Assembly: GCA_016715195.1 (NCBI GenBank) | Contig: JADKBB010000015.1 | Span: forward strand, 1-64,000 | DNA: 64,000 nucleotides | Direction of reading: 5' to 3' | From: Candidatus Villigracilis proximus | GTDB lineage: Bacteria; Chloroflexota; Anaerolineae; Anaerolineales; Villigracilaceae | Part shown: positions 8,644 through 16,782 of the stretch, piece after piece | Layout: every line of letters starts with the position of its first letter | Numbering within the stretch: the stretch's first letter is position 1 | Notes under the pieces: generated by a model | The model's database searches: none | Told to the model about the DNA's origin: nothing | What the model saw: only the letters and a program-made list of their open reading frames with translations | Translations under genes and position numbers: made by a program

Positions 8644-9030
8644 ATGAAAATTGCAGAAGTTAGTACACAACACGGTATTTCAACGGACACGCTTCGTTAT
8701 TACGAACGGATCGGTCTTATCCCGCCTGTCAATCGCAGTGAAAGCGGCATCCGCGATTACAACGAACTTGACATCAGGCGGGTTGAATTCGTCAAATGTA
8801 TGAGGAGCGCGGGTCTTCCGGTTGAAGTGCTAATTGAATATATCGCACTGGTTCAGCAGGGTGACAAAACCATTGAAGCCAGAAAAGATATTCTGGTCGA
8901 GCAGCGGGAGGCGCTGATCGCCAGAATGGAACAAATGCAAAAGACTCTGGATATTTTGAATCATAAAATCGAAGTATATGAAAAAGCTGTTTTGAAAAAC
9001 GAGAAAGAAATGATTCCGGTAGTGGAATAA
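8644..9030 (+). CDS. MerR-family regulator, AdhR-like (aldehyde-responsive)
   Basis: A 128-residue MerR protein: the HTH begins MKIAEVSTQHGISTDTLRYYERIGLIPP, the wing contains GIRDYNELDIRRVEFVKCMRSAGL, and a long coiled-coil dimer helix fills residues ~75-115. Cys52, in FVKCMRSAGL, is at the position of the single cysteine that senses formaldehyde and methylglyoxal in Bacillus AdhR. It lacks a metal-binding C-terminal loop. It heads a run of aldo-keto reductases and an alcohol dehydrogenase, which supports an aldehyde/electrophile sensor. The ligand is inferred. Confidence 0.88.
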   Translation: MKIAEVSTQHGISTDTLRYYERIGLIPPVNRSESGIRDYNELDIRRVEFVKCMRSAGLPVEVLIEYIALVQQGDKTIEARKDILVEQREALIARMEQMQKTLDILNHKIEVYEKAVLKNEKEMIPVVE

Positions 9031-9044
9031 AAGGAGAGATAAAA

Positions 9045-10011
9045 ATGCAAACACGAAAACTTGGAAACAATGGATTGGAAGTTTCGGCAATGGGCTTGGG
9101 ATGTATGCGCATGAGTTTTGGCGACACGCCCACCGACAAACAGGAGATGATCAATTTTCTTCATAAGTCTGTCGAGCGCGGCGTGACCTTCTTCGACACT
9201 GCGGAGGTGTACGGCCCTTTCACAAACGAGGAACTGGTCGGCGAAGCGTTGGAGCCGTTCAAAGGTCAGGTGGTGATCGCCACCAAGTTTGGATGGAAAC
9301 ACGGGAGCGAATGGACCTCATCCCAGCGAAGGTATGGACAGCCGACCGGATCAAATCAAGCGGGTAGCTGATGCTTCTCTCAAGCGTTTGCGTGTCGAAG
9401 TGATTGACCTGTTCTACCAACACCGCCCCGATCCCAACGTCCCAATGGAAGATGTGGCTGGCGCGGTAAAGGATTTGATCCAGCAGGGCAAGGTCAGATA
9501 TTTTGGACTGTCTGAATCAAACGCGGAGCAAATCCGCGCCGCTCACGCCGTGCAACCTGTCACTGCCTTGCAAAGCGAATACTCGATCTGGTGGCGGAAT
9601 ATCGAAGAGAATTCAGTCTTGTCCACTTGTGAAGAACTTGGCATTGGACTCGTGCCATACAGTCCGCTCGGGCGTGGATATTTGACAGGCAAAGTGGATG
9701 AGAACACTACCTTCACCAGTACCGATATCCGCAGCCGCAATCCGCGCTTTACACCGGAAGCGATGAAAGCCAATCGGGGCGTGATCGATCTTCTTGAGAA
9801 AATCGGAAAACAGCATGGCGCTACTCCGGCACAAATTGCGCTGGCATGGCTGTTGGCGCAAAAACCGTGGATCGTACCCATCCCCGGCTCACGCAAACTG
9901 GAACGGCTCGATGAAAATAACGGCGCAGTGGATATTAAATTGACATCCTCTGATCTCACCGAAATCAAAGAAGCCATGTCACAGATCAAGATTGTTGGCG
10001 ACCGGTATTAG
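9045..10011 (+). pseudogene. aldo-keto reductase, interrupted by a frameshift
   Basis: The gene starts MQTRKLGNNGLEVSAMGLGCMRMSFG after AAAAGGAG. The first part carries the FDTAEVYG (Asp/Tyr) and ATKFGW (Lys) motifs. Around 9310-9340 the frame changes by one base: the continuation GMDSRPDQIKRVADASLKRL...YQHRPDPNVPMEDV (catalytic His) is in another frame and runs to a normal end at 10011. The joined product would be about 320 residues and resembles the YakC/AKR13 type, an NADPH-dependent carbonyl reductase. No other damage is visible, so either a recent mutation or a sequencing indel is likely. Confidence 0.85.
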
Positions 10012-10032
10012 GTTCAAAATGAAAAATAAAAC

Positions 10033-10398
10033 TTGGAACAGGAAGTAATCAATCTCTCCAAAGAAAATGGCACTGGATGTCCGAGTGCAATCCTGGACGC
10101 GCTCTTCCATGAAAAGTCTGTCTTTGTCCATATGGGCGGATCATGGGGAAAAGAACGGGAAATGGAGATCATCAAAAGCGGCGGGATTCATTATAAGAAA
10201 GCCGACATCCTTGAAGTGTCGGTGAATGTTATAGGCACAACTGCTGTTTTACTAAACCGAATTACCTTGTTAGCTGTTGTCGGCGGCAATGAGGTGACCA
10301 ATCCCTTCATGGTGACAGAAGTATATGTGCAGCAAGACGATAGTTGGAAGTTGGCGTCGCTCTCGTTTACGAAATTGATTACTCCAGAGCAACACTAA
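10033..10398 (+). CDS. NTF2-like (DUF4440) protein with several likely indels
   Basis: A small alpha+beta protein of the SnoaL/DUF4440 type; the C-terminal 90 residues (LDALFHEKSVFVHMGGSWGKEREMEI...VTEVYVQQDDSWKLASLSFTKL) are well formed. The visible frame begins at TTG 10033, but a better start is ATG 10019 (MKNKT-), which needs one more T to join LEQEVINLSKE. The segment NGTGCPSAI reads out of frame; a one-base shift gives the expected KWHWMSECNP. So three small indels near homopolymers probably affect this gene. Such proteins often act as small-molecule isomerases or binding domains. The role here is unknown, though it lies inside the aldehyde-response operon. Confidence 0.65.
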   Translation: MEQEVINLSKENGTGCPSAILDALFHEKSVFVHMGGSWGKEREMEIIKSGGIHYKKADILEVSVNVIGTTAVLLNRITLLAVVGGNEVTNPFMVTEVYVQQDDSWKLASLSFTKLITPEQH

Positions 10399-10424
10399 TC
10401 AGTACAGAGATCAAGGAGAAAATC

Positions 10425-11276
10425 ATGCAAACTATAAAATTGAACAACGGCGTTGAAATCCCTATTCTTGGTTTCGGCGTTTTTCAGATCGCTGACCCAG
10501 CCGAATGTGAAAGAAGCGTAGTTGACGCCATTCAAGTTGGATATCGCCACATTGACACTGCCGCTTCGTACATGAACGAAGAAGCGGTTAGCAAAGGAAT
10601 CAAACAAAGCGGCATTGCAAGGGAAGAGCTATTTATCACAACAAAACTTTGGATTCAGAGCACAGGCTACGAAAACACGCTCAAAGCCTTTGACAGGTCT
10701 CTGAATCGCCTTGAACTGGATTATGTTGACCTGTATCTTATCCATCAACCATTCGGCGATGTGTATGGTGAATGGCGTGCGATGGAAGAACTGTATGGGC
10801 AAGGCAAGATCAAAGCCATTGGCGTTTCAAACTTTCAGCCAGACCGAATCATGGACTTGATGACCCACAACAAAATCACACCTGCGGTCAATCAGATCGA
10901 AGTCAACCCGTTCCAACAGCAAATTGACAACCAAAAGTTTTTGCAGGACAACAGCGTTATGATTGAAGCGTGGGCTCCGTTTGCCGAGGGCAGGAATAAT
11001 ATTTTCCAAAATGAAACCTTGCTTTCCATCGCCGCAAAGCACAAAAAAAGCGTGGCGCAGATCATTCTCCGCTGGCTTGTACAGAGAGGTGTTATCGCCC
11101 TTGCCAAGTCAACCCGCAAGGAAAGAATGATCGAAAATATCAGCGTGTTTGATTTTGAGCTAAATGCGGATGATATCGCAGCAATTACAACATTAGACAC
11201 CAAGACCAGTAGTTTCTTTGACCACCACGATCCTGAAAAAGTGAAATGGTTGGGCACTAGAAAACTGGATATTTAA
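10425..11276 (+). CDS. aldo-keto reductase (AKR5-like)
   Basis: A 283-residue single-domain (alpha/beta)8 reductase starting MQTIKLNNGVEIPILGFGVFQ, with an AAGGAG site upstream. The catalytic tetrad is visible: Asp/Tyr in HIDTAASYMNE, Lys in ITTKLW, His in LIHQPFGD. GVSNFQPDRIMDL and LAKSTRKERMIEN are the usual substrate and NADPH-phosphate binding segments. It is closest in pattern to 2,5-diketo-gluconate/methylglyoxal reductases such as YvgN/YtbE. It would reduce aldehydes, in keeping with the AdhR-like regulator upstream. The ORF could be extended further upstream but nothing there looks like protein. Confidence 0.92.
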   Translation: MQTIKLNNGVEIPILGFGVFQIADPAECERSVVDAIQVGYRHIDTAASYMNEEAVSKGIKQSGIAREELFITTKLWIQSTGYENTLKAFDRSLNRLELDYVDLYLIHQPFGDVYGEWRAMEELYGQGKIKAIGVSNFQPDRIMDLMTHNKITPAVNQIEVNPFQQQIDNQKFLQDNSVMIEAWAPFAEGRNNIFQNETLLSIAAKHKKSVAQIILRWLVQRGVIALAKSTRKERMIENISVFDFELNADDIAAITTLDTKTSSFFDHHDPEKVKWLGTRKLDI

Positions 11277-11294
11277 TAAGCGAGGTATTTCATA

Positions 11295-12179
11295 ATGCAC
11301 ATTGGATTACAAATCCCGTCTTTCAAGGTCCCCGGCGGCACGGCTGCCATTCGACCCAAACTGAAGGAGGTCGTCACAACCGCAGAAGGATCAGGTTTCC
11401 ATAGTCTGTGGGTGATGGATCATTATTATCAGATCAAAGGCTTGTTCGATGAAGCCTATACCGACCCAATGCTGGAAAGCTACACCACGCTTGGATATTT
11501 TGCAGGGCTGACAGAGAAAGTCCATCTCGGTGTATTGGTAACAGGTGTTATTTATCGCTATCCATCCGTGCTGATGAAGATGGTCAACACGCTTGATATT
11601 CTCTCCGGCGGTCGTGCTTATCTCGGCATTGGTGCAGCATGGTATGAGGATGAAGCGAAAGGTTATGGTATCCCCTACCCATCAACATCTGAGCGCTTCG
11701 AGCAACTCGAAGACAGCCTGAAACTGGCGAAGGCACTCTGGGCCAGTGATGAGACATCTTTTGCGGGCAAACATTTTTCTGCTCCAGCAATCACCAATAA
11801 TCCGCGCCCGCTTTCAAGTCCGCATCCGCGCATCATGATCGGCGGTACAGGCCCCAATAAAACACTGCGCATGGTTGCCCAATATGCAGACGCCTGCAAT
11901 ATTGGCGATTGGGTCGGCACAGAAAACGTACAAAAATCGCTTGATACACTCAAAGGGCATTGTGATGCCCTCGGGCGTGATTACAACACGATCGAGAAAA
12001 CTTGTCTTGGCACTGTACATCTTTCTGCGAACGACACTGTAAGCGGCGTTATAGATCGCATCCAGAAACTTTCTAAAATGGGCTTCACCCATGTGATCTT
12101 CAACATGCCGGATGTTTATAAAATTACACCACTCAAAACCTTTGCAAAAGAAATCATCCCGGCAGTAGCGGGACTTTAA
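11295..12179 (+). CDS. LLM-class (F420-dependent type) oxidoreductase
   Basis: A 294-residue luciferase-like monooxygenase-fold protein. Visible family features are SLWVMDHYYQIKG near residue 37, LGVLVTGVIYRYPSVLMKMVNTLDILSGGRAYLGIGAAWYEDEAKGYGI (residues ~75-125 region) and the PRIMIGGTGPNKTLRMVAQYADACN cofactor segment. These are typical of the 'probable F420-dependent' group. F420 use cannot be proved from sequence and FMN is possible. It lies 18 bp after the aldo-keto reductase and 11 bp before the alcohol dehydrogenase in the same operon. Confidence 0.88.
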   Translation: MHIGLQIPSFKVPGGTAAIRPKLKEVVTTAEGSGFHSLWVMDHYYQIKGLFDEAYTDPMLESYTTLGYFAGLTEKVHLGVLVTGVIYRYPSVLMKMVNTLDILSGGRAYLGIGAAWYEDEAKGYGIPYPSTSERFEQLEDSLKLAKALWASDETSFAGKHFSAPAITNNPRPLSSPHPRIMIGGTGPNKTLRMVAQYADACNIGDWVGTENVQKSLDTLKGHCDALGRDYNTIEKTCLGTVHLSANDTVSGVIDRIQKLSKMGFTHVIFNMPDVYKITPLKTFAKEIIPAVAGL

Positions 12180-12190
12180 GGAGAAAAAAT

Positions 12191-13225
12191 ATGAAAGCAA
12201 CTGTCATGTATGGCGCGGGCGACGTTCGTGTTGAGAATGTCCCTGATGCCCAGATCAAAGAATCAACCGATGCCCTGGTGGTCGTCACACGCGCAGCCAT
12301 TTGCGGCAGTGACCTCTGGCCCTTCAAAGGCATGAAGCCGAGCGATGTCGGTAGCCGCATGGGACATGAATTCATCGGGATCGTCGAAGCGGTGGGCAAG
12401 GACGTCCGCAAGATCAAAGTTGGCGATCTGGTCGCCGCGCCGTTTGCATGGTCCGATGGAACCTGCGAGTTTTGTCAGGAAGGTCTTCACACCTCCTGTT
12501 TGCATGGAGGATTTTGGGGCGGCACAAAACTCGATGGCGGACAAGGGGAAGCGGTACGCGTCCCACAGGCGGATGGGACTCTCTATCCTCTTTCTGTGGG
12601 GAGAGATGACTCCTTAATGCCCTCGCTTCTTACTCTGACCGATGTAATGGCTACAGGCCATCATGCAGCTGTCTCAGCCAAAGTTGGTCCTGGTAAGATC
12701 GCAGCAGTGGTCGGCGGCGGCGCGGTGGGATTGTGCGGTGTCATCGCCGCGAAAAGACTCGGCGCGGAGCAGATCATCTTTTTGGATCGTCATGCCGACC
12801 GCATTGCGCTTGCCAAAGAATTCGGCGCGACCGATATTGTCAGCGAGCGCGGAGATGCCGCCATTGAACGAGTGCTTGCCCTCACGAACGGACTCGGCGC
12901 TCATTCAGTATTGGAATGTGTCGGCTATGAAGAGTCGACTCGCACTGCGCTGAGCATTGCCCGCGCTGGCGGAGCAGTGGGACGAGTGGGTGTACCACAG
13001 GATGCATCCATGCCCGTCGCGATGCCGACCTTCTTCCGAAATGTCACCATCGCCGGAGGCCCTGCCCCAGCCCGCGCATATATCGAAGAACTGCTGCCAG
13101 ATGTCCTCGAAGGAAGAATCGAGCCGGGCCGCGTCTTCGATTTTGCAGGCGGACTCGATCAAGTCCCAGATGGTTATCGCGCCATGGATGACCGTAAAGC
13201 GATCAAGGCGATCATCGAGTTTTAA
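12191..13225 (+). CDS. zinc-dependent alcohol dehydrogenase
   Basis: A 344-residue medium-chain dehydrogenase. The catalytic zinc site is seen in AAICGSDLW (Cys) and GHEFIG (His/Glu). The structural-zinc lobe is CEFCQEGLHTSC. The Rossmann motif is VVGGGAVGLCGV, followed by DRHADRIALAKEFGA, with Asp suggesting NAD preference. It has an AAGGAG site and starts 11 bp after the previous gene. In this operon it probably oxidises or reduces short aldehydes or alcohols. The exact substrate is not readable from sequence. Confidence 0.92.
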   Translation: MKATVMYGAGDVRVENVPDAQIKESTDALVVVTRAAICGSDLWPFKGMKPSDVGSRMGHEFIGIVEAVGKDVRKIKVGDLVAAPFAWSDGTCEFCQEGLHTSCLHGGFWGGTKLDGGQGEAVRVPQADGTLYPLSVGRDDSLMPSLLTLTDVMATGHHAAVSAKVGPGKIAAVVGGGAVGLCGVIAAKRLGAEQIIFLDRHADRIALAKEFGATDIVSERGDAAIERVLALTNGLGAHSVLECVGYEESTRTALSIARAGGAVGRVGVPQDASMPVAMPTFFRNVTIAGGPAPARAYIEELLPDVLEGRIEPGRVFDFAGGLDQVPDGYRAMDDRKAIKAIIEF

Positions 13226-13229
13226 ATAC

Positions 13230-14204
13230 ATGGAAGCAACAAAAGTAAATTCCAATCTCAAAGGCATCGGCTTTCTTTTACTGGCGATGTTGATCGGTTC
13301 ACTGCAAGCCGTTGCAGTCAAATGGATCGGCGGCAATTATTCCGTGCTGGAGATCGTCACATTCCGCAGTCTGGTTGCCCTGCCCATCACACTCCTCTTT
13401 TTTCGGCTCGAAGGCGGAAAGGGATTGCCCACCACAAGCCAGCCCAAACTTCAAGTTGTACGCGGGATCTTCCTTTTTCTCTCCTATACCACCTTCATGA
13501 TGGGGCTGGCTGCCCTGCCGCTCGCCGATGTTGAAGCGATCCGTTTTTCAGGACCGATGATGATCACTATTTTGTCGGTCTTTATGTTGAGTGAAAAAGT
13601 GGAACTGCGGCGCTGGCTGGCGTTGATCGTTGGATTTGCAGGTATTCTGCTGATCGTTAAACCCGGTTCGACGAATTTCAACGAAGGCTCGCTCTTCGTT
13701 TTGATCTCGGTTCTTTTCTACGCGCTGACCGTGATCCTCACCAGAAAAATGAAAGCCACCGACAGCAGCGCAACGATGGCGTATTTCAGTTCATGGGTCT
13801 ATTTGATCGCTGCCTTTATTTTTTCACCGCTGGCTGCCGCCGTGGGCGAAATTCCCAATGCGCATCCAAGCGTTGCTTTTCTTTTCCACGCGTGGACCAT
13901 GCCGACTCCGCTGGATCTATTCATCATGTCTGGGCTGGGACTGGTCTGGGCTCTCTGGGCATATTTTATGACCCGCGCCTACAGCACAGCGCAAGCCTCG
14001 GTGATCGCTCCGTTTGAATATGCCTCGCTGCCCATCAGCATCATGTGGGGATTTCTCTTCTGGCGCGAAGTCCCAACCCTGCTGACATTGGCTGGCGCCG
14101 CATTGACCCTCGCAAGCGGCATGTATCTTTTGGTTCAGGATCAAAAGCAAAAGAAAGTAAATCAGATCATTGCTGATAATGCTGTTTTGGAAAATGAAGC
14201 ATAA
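13230..14204 (+). CDS. EamA/DMT-family transporter
   Basis: A 324-residue protein with ten predicted membrane helices in two EamA halves, starting MEATKVNSNLKGIGFLLLAMLIGS only 4 bp after the dehydrogenase stop. The first half ends with the typical LRRWLALIVGFAGILLIVKPG; the second repeats the pattern at ALWAYFMTRAYSTAQASVIAPFEYASLPISIMWGFLFW. It is a likely metabolite exporter of the drug/metabolite superfamily, substrate unknown. A much longer frame extends upstream inside the dehydrogenase but is an out-of-frame shadow. Confidence 0.9.
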   Translation: MEATKVNSNLKGIGFLLLAMLIGSLQAVAVKWIGGNYSVLEIVTFRSLVALPITLLFFRLEGGKGLPTTSQPKLQVVRGIFLFLSYTTFMMGLAALPLADVEAIRFSGPMMITILSVFMLSEKVELRRWLALIVGFAGILLIVKPGSTNFNEGSLFVLISVLFYALTVILTRKMKATDSSATMAYFSSWVYLIAAFIFSPLAAAVGEIPNAHPSVAFLFHAWTMPTPLDLFIMSGLGLVWALWAYFMTRAYSTAQASVIAPFEYASLPISIMWGFLFWREVPTLLTLAGAALTLASGMYLLVQDQKQKKVNQIIADNAVLENEA

Positions 14205-14215
14205 AGGAGAAACCT

Positions 14216-15196
14216 ATGGAATACGCTCGCCTGGGAAATACAGGAATGAAAGTCTCGCGCATCTGCCTCGGCTGCATGGGATTCGGGGATTCAGAGTGGG
14301 TTCATAAATGGGTATTGAACGAAGAAGACAGTCGCCCGATTATCAAGAAAGCGCTTGAGTTGGGAATCAACTTCTTCGATACCGCCAATGTTTATTCCAT
14401 TGGAAAGAGTGAAGAGATTCTTGGGCGTGCGTTGAAAGACTTTGCGAAACGGGATGAAGTTATCATCGCCACCAAAGTGCGCGGAAAAATGCGCGAAGGC
14501 GCAAACGGCGAAGGGCTGTCGCGCAAATCTATTTTGAGCGAGATCGATAACAGCCTCAAACGTCTGGGCACAGATTACGTGGACTTGTATCAAATCCACC
14601 GCTGGGATTACGAAACTCCCATTGAAGAAACAATGGAAGCGCTGCATGATGTGGTCAAGGCTGGCAAGGCACGTTACATCGGCGCATCCGCCATGTTCGC
14701 ATGGCAATTCCAAAAGGCGCTTCATGTGGCCGAAAAGCACGGCTGGACTCGCTTCGTCTCAATGCAGAATCACATGAACCTTCTCTATCGTGAAGAAGAA
14801 CGTGAGATGATACCGCTTTGTCGCGAGGAGGGAATTGGTTCCATCCCGTATAGTCCGCTTGCCTCTGGTAGATTAACCCGCGATTGGTCATCCGAAAAGA
14901 CGACGCGTTCTGAAACTGATTCTATCGCCAAAGGCAAATATGATTCCACTGCCGATGCCGATCAAAAAGTTGTCGAGCGGGTTGCGGAGCTCGCGCTCAA
15001 ACTTGATGTTTCGCGCACGCAAATTGCGCTGGCGTGGTTGCTGCAAAAAGCTCCAGTGACGGCTCCCATCATTGGCGCAACCAAACTGTCGCATTTGGAA
15101 GAGGCGGTTGGCGCTTTATCGGTCAAGTTAACTGCGGAAGATGTCGCTTATCTCGAAGAGCCGTATGTGCCCCATCGTGTGGTTGGTCATCAGTAA
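14216..15196 (+). CDS. aldo-keto reductase (YajO-like)
   Basis: A 326-residue reductase, MEYARLGNTGMKVSRICLGCMGFG, with an AAAGGAGA site. Catalytic residues lie in FFDTANVYSIGKSEE (Asp, Tyr), IATKVRG (Lys) and YQIHRWDYETPIEE (His). ALAWLLQKAPVTAPIIGATKLSHLEEAVGAL is the NADP-binding end. The pattern is of YajO/AKR-like carbonyl reductases. It is the third reductase and the last gene of the operon, followed by a strong hairpin terminator. Confidence 0.92.
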   Translation: MEYARLGNTGMKVSRICLGCMGFGDSEWVHKWVLNEEDSRPIIKKALELGINFFDTANVYSIGKSEEILGRALKDFAKRDEVIIATKVRGKMREGANGEGLSRKSILSEIDNSLKRLGTDYVDLYQIHRWDYETPIEETMEALHDVVKAGKARYIGASAMFAWQFQKALHVAEKHGWTRFVSMQNHMNLLYREEEREMIPLCREEGIGSIPYSPLASGRLTRDWSSEKTTRSETDSIAKGKYDSTADADQKVVERVAELALKLDVSRTQIALAWLLQKAPVTAPIIGATKLSHLEEAVGALSVKLTAEDVAYLEEPYVPHRVVGHQ

Positions 15197-15239
15197 ACAG
15201 ATTCAAGTGACTGGGTAAGAAGACTCAGGCACGATATAA

Positions 15240-15276
15240 CAAAACAGGACGGGCTTATGCAGCCTGTCCTGTTTTG
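15240..15276. terminator. bidirectional terminator
   Basis: AAAACAGGACGGGCT and AGCCTGTCCTGTTTT form a hairpin of about 15 bp with a small loop, with T-runs on both strands. It separates the convergent aldo-keto reductase and pentapeptide-repeat genes. Confidence 0.9.
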
Positions 15277-15294
15277 TATTTATTCAACAATATT

Positions 15295-15735
15295 TTATGA
15301 GGCGAGCACCGCGCCAGCGGACTCGGGATCAAACCCGGCGGGCCATTGAGTGAACGAATTATATTTAACGCCGCTCAAATTTGCTCCGCTTAAGTTTGCT
15401 TCATTCAAATTTGCATAGCACAGATTGACGTTATTAAGATTAGCTCCGCTCAAATCTGCACCGCGCAGGAGGGTATCGCTCAGGTCCGCATCCACCAGAG
15501 TAGCTCCGTGAAAGTTGGCTCTGCTCAAGTTGGTCCCTTCGAGGTTGGCTTTGCTCAAGTCTGCATAGCGCAGTTTGGCGCCATTCAAAAATGCTCCGTT
15601 CAAGTCAGCTCCGGTCAGGTTGGCTTTGCTCAGATCCACCTCGGTCAGGTCGGCCTTGCTCAAGTCACAATTTTCGAGTTGTAGTGGTTTCGGTTGGGAA
15701 AGTAGTGCGCCAAGTTCTTCTTTTGTATATTGCAT
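15295..15735 (-). CDS. pentapeptide repeat protein
   Basis: A 146-residue protein starting MQYTKEELGALLSQPKPLQL. From about residue 25 it consists almost wholly of A(D/N)LxX pentapeptides (CDLSKADLTEVDLSKANLTGADLNGAF...), some 20 repeats that would form a right-handed quadrilateral helix. The end (FTQWPAGFDPESAGAVLAS) is the capping tail seen in many such proteins. The start at 15735 is favoured over 15750. The function is unknown; some members mimic DNA and bind gyrase, but nothing here shows that. Confidence 0.9.
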   Translation of the reverse strand: MQYTKEELGALLSQPKPLQLENCDLSKADLTEVDLSKANLTGADLNGAFLNGAKLRYADLSKANLEGTNLSRANFHGATLVDADLSDTLLRGADLSGANLNNVNLCYANLNEANLSGANLSGVKYNSFTQWPAGFDPESAGAVLAS

Positions 15736-15856
15736 GGGTTTGCCTTTCAAATTTTCGAGAATGATTGGGTCTTAACGATTGAAAATTATTATATGCGTGA
15801 TAAGTGAACAGGGCAAGCCGGTATTTCCCAAAAAATTCAACCTTCCCTCCTGTCAA

Positions 15857-16219
15857 CTAATTGACTGTGGACTTTCCATTCATATAAGTGAACAAGCCTG
15901 ACAGCACCAAAGTGATGAACATCAGCAGGAAAAGCGCAATTCGCAATTCCCCGCCCTGTGCGGCATTGGTCACGCCCTCAAGGGCAAGAAAAATTATATT
16001 GAGAATAAAATATACAACAATGGAAATGACCGACATCCACAGGGATCTCGATTTAAATCCACCTGACGCGACAACTGCCAACCATAGAAGTATGACGATA
16101 TTTGATGTAACTCGAATCGGCTCCAGTTGATTCGTTGCAGCGTGAATAAGGATGTCTGCCAATTGAACAATGACAATTACGATGCCTGTTATTTTCGGGG
16201 TCATACTCACATTCTTCAT
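15857..16219 (-). CDS. small four-helix membrane protein
   Basis: A 120-residue protein with four hydrophobic segments (ITGIVIVIVQLADILIHAA; VILLWLAVVAS; SVISIVVYFILNIIFLAL; IALFLLMFITLVLSGLF). I do not recognise the family. Its ATG overlaps the stop of the upstream membrane-protein gene by 4 nt (ATGA), so the two are translationally coupled and probably work together. No catalytic motifs are visible. Confidence 0.7.
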   Translation of the reverse strand: MKNVSMTPKITGIVIVIVQLADILIHAATNQLEPIRVTSNIVILLWLAVVASGGFKSRSLWMSVISIVVYFILNIIFLALEGVTNAAQGGELRIALFLLMFITLVLSGLFTYMNGKSTVN

Positions 16220-16683
16220 TGAGCATCACTTGTTTGTCGATAAGCGCTCCAGAGCGAGAGCACCAACATCAGCGCAGCCAGCGGAAGAATGATCTGATTG
16301 CCAATTGCGCCGGGAGGCGTATGTGCAAAGGTCACAGGTTTCATCCTTCCCACCAATTCACGCAACAGGACTTCCAATATAAGCATCAGATACATGAATG
16401 GCACCAGTGACTTATAGCGAAAGACGACCAGCAATTGAATAATGGCAAACAACAATTGTGAACTGCCCCAAAGCGCAAAGGCAAAGACAATGCCATCCGC
16501 GCCTGCCACCGAGAGATCCATCCCGGCGATCGTACCTGCGCCGCCATCGGGGGAAAGCAGATGAATACAACTCCGCACAGCGCTGACAATGGCATATAGT
16601 GCAAATATGTAGAACGGAATTCTCGTTCCACGAATGGTATTGTCTACACTGGAAGGCAATAAAGTTTCAAAGATTTTTTTCAT
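16216..16683 (-). CDS. four-helix membrane protein
   Basis: A 155-residue membrane protein, MKKIFETLLPSSVDNTIRGTRIPFYIFALYAIVSAVRSCIHLL, with four hydrophobic segments and a loop (SPDGGAGTIAGMDLS). No known family is evident to me, although the SPDGGAGTIAG motif recurs in uncharacterised Chloroflexota membrane proteins. It is the first gene of a two-gene unit with the 120-residue protein and is divergent from the SNF2 helicase. Confidence 0.7.
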   Translation of the reverse strand: MKKIFETLLPSSVDNTIRGTRIPFYIFALYAIVSAVRSCIHLLSPDGGAGTIAGMDLSVAGADGIVFAFALWGSSQLLFAIIQLLVVFRYKSLVPFMYLMLILEVLLRELVGRMKPVTFAHTPPGAIGNQIILPLAALMLVLSLWSAYRQTSDAQ

Positions 16684-16769
16684 TGTATGATCCTAAAAAT
16701 TAGATTTTTTTAATTATGTTAATTTTGGGTTAAAAATTTAGACGATCCACGCCTGCCATGCACATGACT

Positions 16770-16775
16770 TATAAT
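16770..16775 (+). promoter_or_regulatory. -10 box of a probable leaderless promoter
   Basis: A perfect TATAAT lies 7 nt before the ATG of the SNF2 gene at 16783, and no Shine-Dalgarno sequence is seen. Transcription would start at about the ATG itself. No good -35 box is visible. Confidence 0.45.
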
Positions 16776-16782
16776 CATATCA

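Noticed and set aside
12957..13229. Upstream extension of the EamA frame inside the alcohol dehydrogenase
   Set aside because: The extension is out of frame with a well-conserved gene; the EamA start at 13230 fits the family.
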